This document shows, one piece after another, positions 1-7,459 of a stretch of 64,000 nucleotides of DNA (positions are counted from its first letter, which is position 1; every line of letters begins with the position of its first letter). Both the position numbers and the translations under genes were made by a program. The notes beneath the pieces are model-generated. The model was not told where the DNA came from. It was given only the letters and a program-made list of their open reading frames with translations, and did not search any database. The DNA is from Actinomyces sp. AC-20-1 (lineage in GTDB: Bacteria > Actinomycetota > Actinomycetes > Actinomycetales > Actinomycetaceae): NCBI RefSeq assembly GCF_023369555.1, contig NZ_JACJVC010000001.1:186001-250000 (forward strand), given 5' to 3'.

Positions 1-183
1 CAGCGCGCGCAGGGCGGCGAGGGCGACCGCGCCGGCGGTGCCGGCCAGGGCGCTGGCCAGGCGCCATCGCGAGCCGCGCGGCCACCCCTCGATGAGGGCG
101 GGGGCGAGGATGACGGCGGCCGCCGCGTAGAGCAGGAAGGGCAGGGTCGCTCCCCCGACGACGGAGACGAATCGCTCGAGCAC
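1..183 (-). CDS. Membrane protein of the iron-uptake operon, N-terminal 61 residues only (DUF2318-like?)
   Basis: Only the start of this gene lies in the window; it runs off the left edge. It opens with GTG, preceded by an AAGGAAG ribosome-binding site 11 nt upstream. The 61 visible residues form a hydrophobic segment (about residues 9-27), a short basic/Trp loop (EGWPRGSRWR) and a second hydrophobic stretch, so it is a polytopic membrane protein. In known FTR1-P19 iron loci the next gene is usually a DUF2318 Fe-S-containing membrane protein followed by FtsX-like permeases and an ATPase. That identity here is inferred from position, not from a motif. Confidence 0.55.
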   Translation of the reverse strand, partial: MLERFVSVVGGATLPFLLYAAAAVILAPALIEGWPRGSRWRLASALAGTAGAVALAALRAL

Positions 184-242
184 GTCTGGTCACACTTCCT
201 TGTTCTCGGTTCCGTGGGGCGGCCTCCGGGTGGGAGGCGTGC

Positions 243-295
243 CACTGGCGCCGTGACGCTCCAGGCCGGGTCGGGCTGGTGTCACGGCGCCAGTG
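243..295. repeat. Perfect 15-bp inverted repeat between the P19 gene and the next operon gene
   Basis: The arms are 243-257 and 281-295, perfectly complementary (CACTGGCGCCGTGAC), with a 23-nt loop. It sits in the 176-bp gap between the P19-like gene and the downstream membrane-protein gene, in the direction of operon transcription. No T-run follows, so it could be an RNA-processing or stability hairpin, or a partial attenuator that lowers expression of the downstream genes. Confidence 0.6.
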
Positions 296-359
296 AATCA
301 GACGGTCGCCGTCCGGGTGGGCACGCGGTCCTCGGGCGCGGGCGGCCGCTGCGGTGGTC

Positions 360-1025
360 TCACCACTCCTGGACGGTGTACTCCCAGTTCTTCCAGGTGA
401 GCTCGGTGGCCTCCCAGAAGGAGCCGGTGACTCCGGTCTCAGGGTCGACGTGCAGGACCCAGCCGGCCTCCTCCGGGGAGGAGACACCGATCATGATGTT
501 GTAGGTGCCGTCCTGGGGCAGGGCGACGTTGGCGCCGTAGTGCGGGCCGTCGGAGGCGTTCATCTGCATGAAGGTTCCCTCGGCGGCGCCGTTGTTGGCG
601 ACCTCACCGGTGGCGGCGTCGACGATCTTGTAGGTGACGGTCAGGCCGGGGATGAAGGAGCCCTCGGGGTAGCCGAGCGTGTTGCTGGGCAGGGCGGAGA
701 TGTCGGCCTCGATGTGGAAGCTGGACTCGGAGGCGGCCAGGCCGGAGGAGCCGGCGGGCTCCATGTCGACCGGCTGGAAGTAGACGAGGGCGACGTTGAT
801 CTGCGGGGTGCCGCCGGAGGAGATCTCCTGGTCCTCACCGATGGGGTACTCGGTGAAGGCGGCCTCGCCGTCGTCGGCCATGGCCTCGTCGTCGGCCATC
901 TGGCCGTCGGCCATGGTGGCGTCGGAGGCGGGGGTGCTCTCCTGGGAGGAGCCGCAGGCGGCCAGGCCGAGGGTGCCGGCCAGGGTGAGGGCCGCGAGTC
1001 CGGAGACGAGCCTGAGGGAACGCAT
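360..1025 (-). CDS. P19/Tp34-family periplasmic iron-binding lipoprotein
   Basis: The 221-residue product is an exported iron-binding partner of the FTR1 permease. It has a lipoprotein signal with lipobox LAAC (Cys24), then an acidic, Met-rich linker (about residues 37-56), then the Tp34/P19 domain (about 58-221). Candidate metal ligands are visible: His104 and Glu106 in FHIEAD, Met153/Met155 in FMQM and His162 in GPHYG, matching the His-x-Glu, Met and His ligands known for P19 proteins. The ATG at 1025 has an AAAGGA ribosome-binding site 41 bp below the FTR1 stop, so the genes are co-transcribed. The extended Met/Asp linker is unusual and could add metal sites. Confidence 0.9.
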   Translation of the reverse strand: MRSLRLVSGLAALTLAGTLGLAACGSSQESTPASDATMADGQMADDEAMADDGEAAFTEYPIGEDQEISSGGTPQINVALVYFQPVDMEPAGSSGLAASESSFHIEADISALPSNTLGYPEGSFIPGLTVTYKIVDAATGEVANNGAAEGTFMQMNASDGPHYGANVALPQDGTYNIMIGVSSPEEAGWVLHVDPETGVTGSFWEATELTWKNWEYTVQEW

Positions 1026-1066
1026 GGGGTTGTCCTTTACGTGGTGGTTGGTGTGGATGGGGAGGG

Positions 1067-2788
1067 TCAGGAGTCCTGCGCGGCGCGGCGGTGGCGCATG
1101 ACCGAGACGATGGACAGGACCAGGACGACGACGACCATGACGGCCTGGAAGCCGATGGTCTCGACGTAGGGGTAGAAGCCGAGGACGTCGTAGGTGGGCA
1201 CGCCCTCGAGGTAGGTGGCGGGGATGATGTCGCCCTCGAGGAGGGAGTGGGCGCCGCCGCCGGCGAAGATGACGACGAGGACGGCCATGAGGAAGGAGGT
1301 GACGGCGAAGAAGGGCCGCAGCGGGATGCGCACGCTGGTGTAGCGGATGAGCAGGAAGATGACGAGCAGGACGGCGGCGGCAGCGGCGAAGCCCTGCCAG
1401 ATGCTGGCGCTGCCGGTGGGGTCCATGGCGAACAGCGCCTGGTAGAACAGGACGGTCTCGGCGCCCTCGCGGAAGACCGCGAGGAAGGACAGGGACACCA
1501 GGCCCCAGAAGCCGCCCTCGGAGACGGAGGCCTCGGTCCTGTCCTTGATGTAGCGGTTCCAGGAGGACACCGAGGACTTCGACAGCATCCAGTTCGAGGT
1601 GAACAGGAGCATGAGCATCGCGATGAGCGCGACGGCGCCCTCCAGGGCCTCCTGGTAGGCGGAGGCGGAGTTGAACAGGGCGGAGAAGAGGGCGGCGACG
1701 ACGCCGGAGGCGAGCAGGGCCAGGACCACGCCGGCGTAGACGTGCTTGACCCGGTCCCTCATGCCCGCCTGGACGAGGTAGGCGATGACGGCGGCCACGA
1801 CGAGGATGGCCTCGAGCCCCTCGCGGATGAGGATGAGGAAGGCCTGGCCGAAGGAGCCGGTGAAGAAGGCCTTGAGGGGGCTGATGTCCTCGGCGGCGCC
1901 GCCGTCGAGCATCTGGGCGTCCTCGAGGAGGTAGGTCTTGAGGGTCTGGGCGTGCTCGGTGGCCGCCTCGGTGTCCCCGGCGATCATGGCCTTGCGGGTG
2001 TTCTTGAAGGTGGACTCCACGAGGGAGACCCGGTCCCCGGAGACCGTCATGACCTTCTTCTCGAAGCCGAGCTTCTCGTAGTAGCCGTAGTAGGCCTCGT
2101 TGACGAGCTCGGCCCCGGCGCTGCCGTCGCCAGCGAGGGTCTGGGCCAGGCCCTGGTCGATGAGCTCGTTCATCTCGGTGGCGACCTCGACCCAGGTGCG
2201 GTCTCCCCGCCCAGACTTGTCCGCGGTGGAGCGGGCGTCGATGGCGGCGCGCTCCTCGGCGATCCGCGTGGCCAGGGCCTGGGCGTGGTCCCGGGGGCCG
2301 GGCAGGCCCTCGGTGGCGTCGAGGGCGGTGGCGGCCTCGGTGAGTGAGGCGACGAGGTCGGTGACGCCGGTGCTCAGCGCCTCCTCGTTGCCTGCGGTGC
2401 GGGCGGTGGAGGCGAGGGAGGTGAAGGCCTCGGTGTGCGACTGGGAGACGTCGGCGCCGAGGGTGTCGGTGACGACGTTGCGCATGTTGGAGGCCACGTA
2501 CCCCGAGCTCTGCGCCTTGAGGACGGCGGCGGCGGCACCGGGGTGGTCGGCGGCGGCGTACTCCTCCAGGGCGGTGCCCAGCTCGTCGGAGACGCGCTCG
2601 GCGACCTGGGTCCAGGTGTCGAAGTCGGTGTCGGCCTCGGCGGCCGCGGACGTGGGGCGCGGGCCGAGGGGGCTGAGCGCCCCCAGGAGCAGCACGAGGA
2701 CCGCGAGGGCGACGACGGCGGCTCTCCCGACCCGTCCGCTGGGTGTGCAGGAGCGCGGGCCGGCGAGAGCCTGGGTCTGGGAGGGCAT
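1067..2788 (-). CDS. FTR1-family high-affinity iron permease with long extracytoplasmic N-domain
   Basis: This 573-residue protein is the iron permease of the operon. A signal peptide and an exported N-terminal domain of about 280 residues precede the seven-helix FTR1 domain. The two signature motifs of the family are present: IREGLEAIL at the first core helix and FREGAETVL at the fourth, whose Glu residues bind iron. Similar two-part proteins occur in EfeU/FTR1-P19 systems. I chose the ATG at 2788 because AGGA lies 11 nt upstream; a GTG at 2806 is possible. A DtxR-like operator lies just upstream, so iron repression is expected. Confidence 0.93.
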   Translation of the reverse strand: MPSQTQALAGPRSCTPSGRVGRAAVVALAVLVLLLGALSPLGPRPTSAAAEADTDFDTWTQVAERVSDELGTALEEYAAADHPGAAAAVLKAQSSGYVASNMRNVVTDTLGADVSQSHTEAFTSLASTARTAGNEEALSTGVTDLVASLTEAATALDATEGLPGPRDHAQALATRIAEERAAIDARSTADKSGRGDRTWVEVATEMNELIDQGLAQTLAGDGSAGAELVNEAYYGYYEKLGFEKKVMTVSGDRVSLVESTFKNTRKAMIAGDTEAATEHAQTLKTYLLEDAQMLDGGAAEDISPLKAFFTGSFGQAFLILIREGLEAILVVAAVIAYLVQAGMRDRVKHVYAGVVLALLASGVVAALFSALFNSASAYQEALEGAVALIAMLMLLFTSNWMLSKSSVSSWNRYIKDRTEASVSEGGFWGLVSLSFLAVFREGAETVLFYQALFAMDPTGSASIWQGFAAAAAVLLVIFLLIRYTSVRIPLRPFFAVTSFLMAVLVVIFAGGGAHSLLEGDIIPATYLEGVPTYDVLGFYPYVETIGFQAVMVVVVLVLSIVSVMRHRRAAQDS

Positions 2789-2836
2789 GCGGGCGGTGAT
2801 CCTCACGCGCGGTGTCTGGGGAGGCGGGACAGGCGG

Positions 2837-2855
2837 ATAGGTAAGCCTGACCTGC
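2837..2855 (-). promoter_or_regulatory. DtxR/IdeR-type iron box in front of the FTR1 operon
   Basis: The minus strand reads GCAGGTCAGGCTTACCTAT. By hand alignment this matches 14 of 19 positions of the DtxR/IdeR consensus (TTAGGTTAGGCTAACCTAA), including the central AGG..AGGCT..ACCTA core. It lies 50-70 bp upstream of the permease start, where a bound repressor would block the promoter. It also lies in the 135-bp divergent region shared with apbE. Confidence 0.75.
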
Positions 2856-2923
2856 TCGAGTCACCTTAGGGTCACCATTTTGCCGACGTCAAAATGCGTC
2901 TCGCACAAGGCGGACGCGCTGTC

Positions 2924-4027
2924 ATGAACTCCCGTCCCGACGACCCCACCGGCGCGCGCCGGTGCCCTGCGGGGCATGCTGGCCGGGTGAGCCCCTCCCC
3001 CGCCCCGCTACCCGCCCCACTGCCCGGTCCGGGCAGTGGGGCGGCCCCCGGCCCCTGGACGCAGGTGTGGCGCACGCCCGCCACCGGCACCACGTGGCGG
3101 GTGCTCACGCACGAGCCCCTGCCCCACCCGCTGCGCCGCGAGCTCGTCGCGCTCATCGACGCCTACGAGGACGTCTTCTCCCGCTTCCGCCCTGCCTCCC
3201 TCGTGCGCCGGGCCGCCGCGGGCCCCACCGACGGCGGGCGGACGGCGCAGGCCGGGGGCCGGGCCGACCCAATGGTCCTCGACCTGCCCGCCGGCTCGGC
3301 CCGCATGCTCGACCTCTACGACCGGCTCCACGCGGCCACGGCCGGGCGCCTCGACCCCTTTGTCGGCTCCGACCTCGTGGCCCTGGGCTACGACGAGGGC
3401 TGCACCTTCGTCGTGAGGGGTGGCGTGGCCGAGCACCTGGGTGCTGCGGGGGGACGGCCCGTGTGGGGCCGCGACGCCCACCACGAGGGGGAGCGTCTCG
3501 TCCTGGACCGTCCCGCGCTCGTGGACGTGGGCGCCGTCGGCAAGGGCTTCCTCGTCGACCTCGTGGGCCGGGCGCTCGAGGCGGCGGGGGTGGAGCAGTA
3601 CGTGGTCGACGGCTCGGGGGACCTGCTCGTGCGCTCCCGGGCGCCTGTGCGCCTGGGGCTGGAGGAGCCGCGTCCGGCCGGGGAGCGACGCGAGAGCGCC
3701 CGGCGCGTCGTCGGCGTCGTGGAGCTCACCCGAGGGGCGCTTTGCGCCTCGGGCTCCTACCGGCGCGCCTGGGGGCCGGGCCTGCACCACCTGCTCGACG
3801 CCACCACCGGGCTGCCGGTCGGCGGCGGGCGCGTGCCGGCGGCGAGCTGGGCCGTGGCCGAGGACGCCGCGAGCGCGGACGGCCTGGCCACGGCCCTGTT
3901 CCTCGCGGAGCCGGCTGACCTGGCCGCCGCGGGCTTCCGCTTCGACTTCGCCCTGCTGCGCGCGGACGGCACGGCCGCCGTCTCGCACGGCTTCGCGGCG
4001 CTGCCCGGCGAGCTCTTCACGTCCTGA
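2924..4027 (+). CDS. apbE: FAD:protein FMN transferase (ApbE family)
   Basis: ApbE enzymes attach FMN covalently to Ser/Thr of extracytoplasmic redox proteins. Recognisable segments in order are FSRFRPASLV near the N-terminus, GRLDPFVGSDLVALGYD, LVDVGAVGKGFLVD, YVVDGSGDLLVRS, CASGSYRRAW and WAVAEDAASADGLATALF; these are the FAD-binding and Mg-binding regions of the family. No signal peptide is obvious. Start is uncertain: ATG at 2894 lies inside an inverted repeat, ATG at 2924 and GTG at 2987 are alternatives in the same frame. It is transcribed divergently from the FTR1 operon, and flavinylated proteins are known partners of such iron systems, but no FMN-binding substrate is encoded nearby. 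Confidence 0.88.
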   Translation: MNSRPDDPTGARRCPAGHAGRVSPSPAPLPAPLPGPGSGAAPGPWTQVWRTPATGTTWRVLTHEPLPHPLRRELVALIDAYEDVFSRFRPASLVRRAAAGPTDGGRTAQAGGRADPMVLDLPAGSARMLDLYDRLHAATAGRLDPFVGSDLVALGYDEGCTFVVRGGVAEHLGAAGGRPVWGRDAHHEGERLVLDRPALVDVGAVGKGFLVDLVGRALEAAGVEQYVVDGSGDLLVRSRAPVRLGLEEPRPAGERRESARRVVGVVELTRGALCASGSYRRAWGPGLHHLLDATTGLPVGGGRVPAASWAVAEDAASADGLATALFLAEPADLAAAGFRFDFALLRADGTAAVSHGFAALPGELFTS

Positions 4028-4070
4028 GCCGGTCACTGCCCTGCCAGCAGCATGATGACGCACGGGATGG

Positions 4071-4751
4071 TCATGACGGGTCAACGCGTCGACCGTCGAC
4101 GATGGAGACCGTGGTGGTGCACCGCTGGGCCACACGAGGGTCGTGGGTGGCGATGAGGAGTCCGACGCCGTCGGCCCGCAGGTTCTCCAGCAGGTCCATG
4201 ACCGCGCTGGCGGTGCCCGTGTCGAGGGCCGCAGTCGGCTCGTCAGCGAGGATGACTGCGGGGCGGGTGATCATGGCACGTGCGATGGCCACGCGCTGAC
4301 GCTGCCCGCCTGAGAGCGTACGGGCTGGTCGGCGGGCGAGGTCGGGGTCGATCCCCACCTGGGCGAGCGCCTCGAGAGCGCGCTCGCGCCGCCGCCGCCT
4401 GGGCACGGCGGGACGCGAGTACTCCAGCGGCAGGGCAGCGTTGTCGACCGCGCTCATCCACCCGATGACGGAGAAGTCCTGGCCGATGTGGGCCAGTGTG
4501 CTGCCGCGCAGAGCAGCGCGTCCCCTCTCGGCGGTGGGCGCCGGCGTGCCGTTGACGGTGATGCTGCCCGAGGACGGGCGGAGCAGAAGACCCGCCAATG
4601 ACAGCACGGTGGACTTGCCGGAGCCGGATGGGCCGAGCAGCCCGGTCATGTCTCCTGGGCTGATCGTGAGGGAGAAGTCCGTGACGGCGTCCACGGGAGA
4701 GCCGGGCGCGGGAAAGGACCGGCTGACCCGGTCAAGACTCAGTAGCGTCAT
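4071..4751 (-). CDS. ABC transporter ATPase, MacB/LolD type, of the peptide operon
   Basis: This 226-residue ATPase powers the two FtsX-type permeases encoded immediately upstream. All motifs are intact: Walker A GPSGSGKST, Q-loop at IGQDFSVIG, signature LSGGQRQR, Walker B VILADEPTAALD and switch His in ATHD. The ATG at 4751 starts 1 nt after the stop of the permease gene, implying tight coupling. MacB/LolD-type ATPases usually drive mechanotransmission rather than classical import, for example lipoprotein handling, toxin secretion or antimicrobial resistance. The operon context suggests export of, or immunity to, the secreted peptide at 6848-7246. Confidence 0.92.
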   Translation of the reverse strand: MTLLSLDRVSRSFPAPGSPVDAVTDFSLTISPGDMTGLLGPSGSGKSTVLSLAGLLLRPSSGSITVNGTPAPTAERGRAALRGSTLAHIGQDFSVIGWMSAVDNAALPLEYSRPAVPRRRRRERALEALAQVGIDPDLARRPARTLSGGQRQRVAIARAMITRPAVILADEPTAALDTGTASAVMDLLENLRADGVGLLIATHDPRVAQRCTTTVSIVDGRRVDPS

Positions 4752-4752
4752 G

Positions 4753-5850
4753 TCACGACCCCATGTGCTTCTCGGAGAGGACCGCTCGCGCACCACAGGC
4801 GACCGCGACGACGTCGATGACGAGCAGGCTCACCAGCACAGCCATACCTCCGGTGCTGACGTACGTGAAGGGCGGCGCGAGAGCCACGGCCGCCGCCACC
4901 AGGAGGGACGGAGCCATGACCGTCGTGAGGAAGGCGGCCATCCTCACGACGACGCTGTGCGCCATCGCCCCGCTGACGCGCCGGATGGCGAATTCCGCTG
5001 CCGTGCGGCGCAGCACCGACACCGCGACGGCGCTGAGCGCGTACGCGCAGGCCACGAGGAGGCTGAGGAAGGACACCAGGTAGATCGCGGCGACAGCCAG
5101 CAGGGAGCGGAATCTGGCGGGCTCGTCATTGGTGAGATACCGCGGGGTCAACCACAAGCCGTCGGCGGAGGCCGAGGCCACAAGCGCTCGGACCTCCTGC
5201 GCCGAGGGGCCTGTGAGCACTGCGCGCCACACCAGCTCCTCCTGGGCGAGCGCACCAAGGCCGGCGGTGTGATGCGGTGCGATCCTCACCATGATGAGCG
5301 TGTCGAGGTCGATACCGCCGGCGGCCGGGTCGAACCAGACGCTTCCGGCAGGGTGGTGGTCCTGGACCTCGATCGTCGTGCCTGCCAAGGTGATCTCCTG
5401 CGGGGCGTCAACCACCTTGGTTCCGCTCGTTGCGCATGGGGCTGTCTCGCACAGCCCGAGCTCTGGGTACAGGTGCGCGGCCAGGTCACCCACAACGACG
5501 ACGACCGGAGGACCGTCGCCGGTGCTCGGCTCACTCGACCTCACGTTGGCGACGACTGCCGAGTAGGCGTGACCCGACTCCATGGAGGCGGTCAGCAGGT
5601 CCAGCGAGGAGCCGGAGACCGAGGAGACCCTGCCATGGGGGCTGTACGACACGGAGAAGGTCACCGCCTGCTGGTCTCGCAGAGTCGCTCCTCGCCGGAA
5701 GATGGTCCACTGCATGAGCGTCTCCCCGAGGAGCGTGGCGACCACGGCGCAGACCACCATGCCGATGACGGCGATGGCGAGCACATCGCGCCAGTGCCGG
5801 GTGGCGTCCGCGACACCACCAGCGACATCACGCAGCCACAGAGACGTCAT
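4753..5850 (-). CDS. FtsX-type ABC permease (second of the peptide operon)
   Basis: The 365-residue product has one N-terminal membrane helix (about residues 20-42), an extracytoplasmic domain of about 190 residues, and three C-terminal helices with an FtsX-like segment AVSVLRRTAAEFAIRRVSGA that normally contacts the ATPase. Two Cys in the outer domain (LCETAPCA) may pair. The ATG at 5850 overlaps the upstream permease by 23 bp and has GAGGTC just before it. With the preceding gene it probably forms a heterodimeric permease. The substrate is not shown by sequence. Confidence 0.85.
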   Translation of the reverse strand: MTSLWLRDVAGGVADATRHWRDVLAIAVIGMVVCAVVATLLGETLMQWTIFRRGATLRDQQAVTFSVSYSPHGRVSSVSGSSLDLLTASMESGHAYSAVVANVRSSEPSTGDGPPVVVVVGDLAAHLYPELGLCETAPCATSGTKVVDAPQEITLAGTTIEVQDHHPAGSVWFDPAAGGIDLDTLIMVRIAPHHTAGLGALAQEELVWRAVLTGPSAQEVRALVASASADGLWLTPRYLTNDEPARFRSLLAVAAIYLVSFLSLLVACAYALSAVAVSVLRRTAAEFAIRRVSGAMAHSVVVRMAAFLTTVMAPSLLVAAAVALAPPFTYVSTGGMAVLVSLLVIDVVAVACGARAVLSEKHMGS

Positions 5851-6838
5851 GTTGACCTCGCAGCACCCGGCGCCCTGCTGACCACACGGCGGCACCGAGC
5901 AGGGCAGCGACCAGGAGGCACGCGGTGAGCACGCCGAGCACCGTCCACCGGGCACTCATCGCCTGCCACCCGCTGGCTGCGGCGATGGCCGCCCACCCCA
6001 CCGCCGCCCCTGCGGTCAGACCGCTGCCGCAGGGGACCAGGGCGCGTGCGGCGGTACGCGCGGCGAGCGCGCCGGGGCTGGCGCCGACCGCCAGACGCAA
6101 CCCGATCTCGGCTCGCGCAGCGCTCATGGCCCGTTCCCAGTACACCAGGCACGCGATGACGGTCCCCAGCAGGAGGCTGATGGAGACGCCGGCCGAGGGG
6201 GTGGTGGCGAGCGCCAGCCACAGGGGGTCGCGCACCTGGGGACCGATGTCGAGACCAACCGACGACAGGGCGTCGATCACCCTCGCCTCCTCCTCGTGCG
6301 TCTCAAGACCGGCGAGCACGTAGACCCCGGAGGTGAACGCGTGGTCAGGGCCGGGCGAGTACACGAACTGGATGCCGTCGAGACTCCCGGTCGCGCCGGC
6401 ATCGACGACCCCTAGGACCATGGCTCCTTCGGGAAGCAGGGGGCAGGTTCCCGTGCTCCTCCACTCGGACTCGCAGTAGGTGCCACTGAGGATGATGGCG
6501 TGGGGATGGTCTGAGACGACAAGACTGCCTGCGTGCTCCGTGAGCCAGGGGACGTGCCCTCCGGGATCGATCACCATCATTCCTGGTGGTCCGTCACCGG
6601 CGTGCTCGGCCACGACGACGGCGTCAGCACCCTCAATCTCAGCCGACAACCTCTCTGCCCCGTCACTCAGAGCAGCTCCGGGACCCCTTTCGTGGGCGCT
6701 GACAATGAGGGCACCGGGACCCAGCCCGTAGACGCTCTGCCGCCAGTCGACGACAGCCCAGGAGATCGACCAGGAGACAAAGGTCGCGGTCACCCCGAGG
6801 CATATCGCCAGCCCAAGCACACGTACCTTCATGCGCAT
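5828..6838 (-). CDS. FtsX-type ABC permease (first of the peptide operon)
   Basis: This 336-residue protein has the same plan as its neighbour: an N-terminal helix (about residues 8-28), an outer domain of about 180 residues, then helices around TPSAGVSISLLLGTVIACLVY and two near the C-terminus. Between them is an FtsX-type coupling segment (ARAEIGLRLAVGASPGALA). Two Cys lie in the outer domain (GTYCESEWRSTGTCPLL). It begins 9 bp after the peptide gene, so the peptide and permeases are one transcript. It is probably one half of an export or immunity permease; function beyond that is inferred. Confidence 0.85.
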   Translation of the reverse strand: MRMKVRVLGLAICLGVTATFVSWSISWAVVDWRQSVYGLGPGALIVSAHERGPGAALSDGAERLSAEIEGADAVVVAEHAGDGPPGMMVIDPGGHVPWLTEHAGSLVVSDHPHAIILSGTYCESEWRSTGTCPLLPEGAMVLGVVDAGATGSLDGIQFVYSPGPDHAFTSGVYVLAGLETHEEEARVIDALSSVGLDIGPQVRDPLWLALATTPSAGVSISLLLGTVIACLVYWERAMSAARAEIGLRLAVGASPGALAARTAARALVPCGSGLTAGAAVGWAAIAAASGWQAMSARWTVLGVLTACLLVAALLGAAVWSAGRRVLRGQHDVSVAA

Positions 6839-6847
6839 CAGTTCGCT

Positions 6848-7246
6848 TCACGTGTTACTCGCCCAGCACCCCGCGCCCATCCCCCAGTAATACCTCGTGG
6901 TGTACTGATCCCCCCAGAGAGGAGAATCCCAGACCCAGTCTCTACGGTAGTGGACAGTCGTGTCGTACCTCGACTGTGCTGAGGTCGTGTACATACGACC
7001 CGTATCCAGGTAAGGACCAGCATCTCTCGTAAACCGGTGGTATGCCTGGCAGTAATGAGCGCCTCCATCGCTATAGGAAGCCACAACCTGGACATACCCG
7101 TTCCATCGCGTGCCCCCCGCCGACTCCCAAGAATATCCGTAGTTAGGACCGCCCGCCATCGCCGTACCTCCAATGGCACACAACGAAAGCAACGCTACGA
7201 TCGTAGCGACAACATCCCTGAAAATCCTCAGGCCAACACACCCCAC
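6848..7246 (-). CDS. Small secreted aromatic-rich peptide; bacteriocin-like candidate
   Basis: The 132-residue product has a clear Sec signal peptide (basic start, hydrophobic ALLSLCAIGG, cleavage expected after AMA at residue 31). The mature part has about 101 residues, of which 13 are Tyr and 7 Trp, plus two Cys (66 and 127) that could form a disulfide, and it starts GGPNYGYSW. It heads an operon with two FtsX permeases and an ATPase, a layout seen in lactococcin 972-type bacteriocin loci, though I do not see that family's motif. The start is a GTG with no strong ribosome-binding site. GC in 6841-7140 is 58% (174/300 by hand count), clearly below neighbouring genes, which suggests transfer. 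Confidence 0.7.
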   Translation of the reverse strand: MGCVGLRIFRDVVATIVALLSLCAIGGTAMAGGPNYGYSWESAGGTRWNGYVQVVASYSDGGAHYCQAYHRFTRDAGPYLDTGRMYTTSAQSRYDTTVHYRRDWVWDSPLWGDQYTTRYYWGMGAGCWASNT

Positions 7247-7320
7247 CTCAGAAGTGGTGACACCGAAAGGCTGACGAGCCTTACTCGATCTCGGCCTACG
7301 ACTGCCAAGTGACGTTCCTC

Positions 7321-7349
7321 ACTATATTGCAAGCACAGGTCGATGGCAA
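7321..7349 (-). promoter_or_regulatory. Sigma-70-type promoter for the peptide/ABC operon
   Basis: On the minus strand a -35 TTGCCA (7344-7349) and a -10 TATAGT (7321-7326) are separated by exactly 17 nt, each differing from consensus at one position. It lies about 75 bp upstream of the peptide start and between that gene and the transposase remnant. It is the best consensus promoter I see in the window, so the operon may be strongly expressed unless repressed. Confidence 0.7.
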
Positions 7350-7459
7350 GCACCCGACTTGACTCACGAAAGATGTCCAGGAGCGGCAGCGTGTGCCTCA
7401 CACAAGAATGTCCGCGTAGCGGTGGGCGGTTCCCTGACTGTGTGAGCAAGGAGCTGTCG

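Noticed and set aside
360-2864. Single 834-residue protein spanning the P19 and FTR1 genes
   Set aside because: The upstream part of that frame is a high-GC shadow of the FTR1 gene; the real P19 start at 1025 has a ribosome-binding site and signal peptide.
6848-7246. Direct assignment of the peptide to the lactococcin 972 family
   Set aside because: The gene layout is similar, but the characteristic motif of that family is not visible, so only a loose analogy is claimed.
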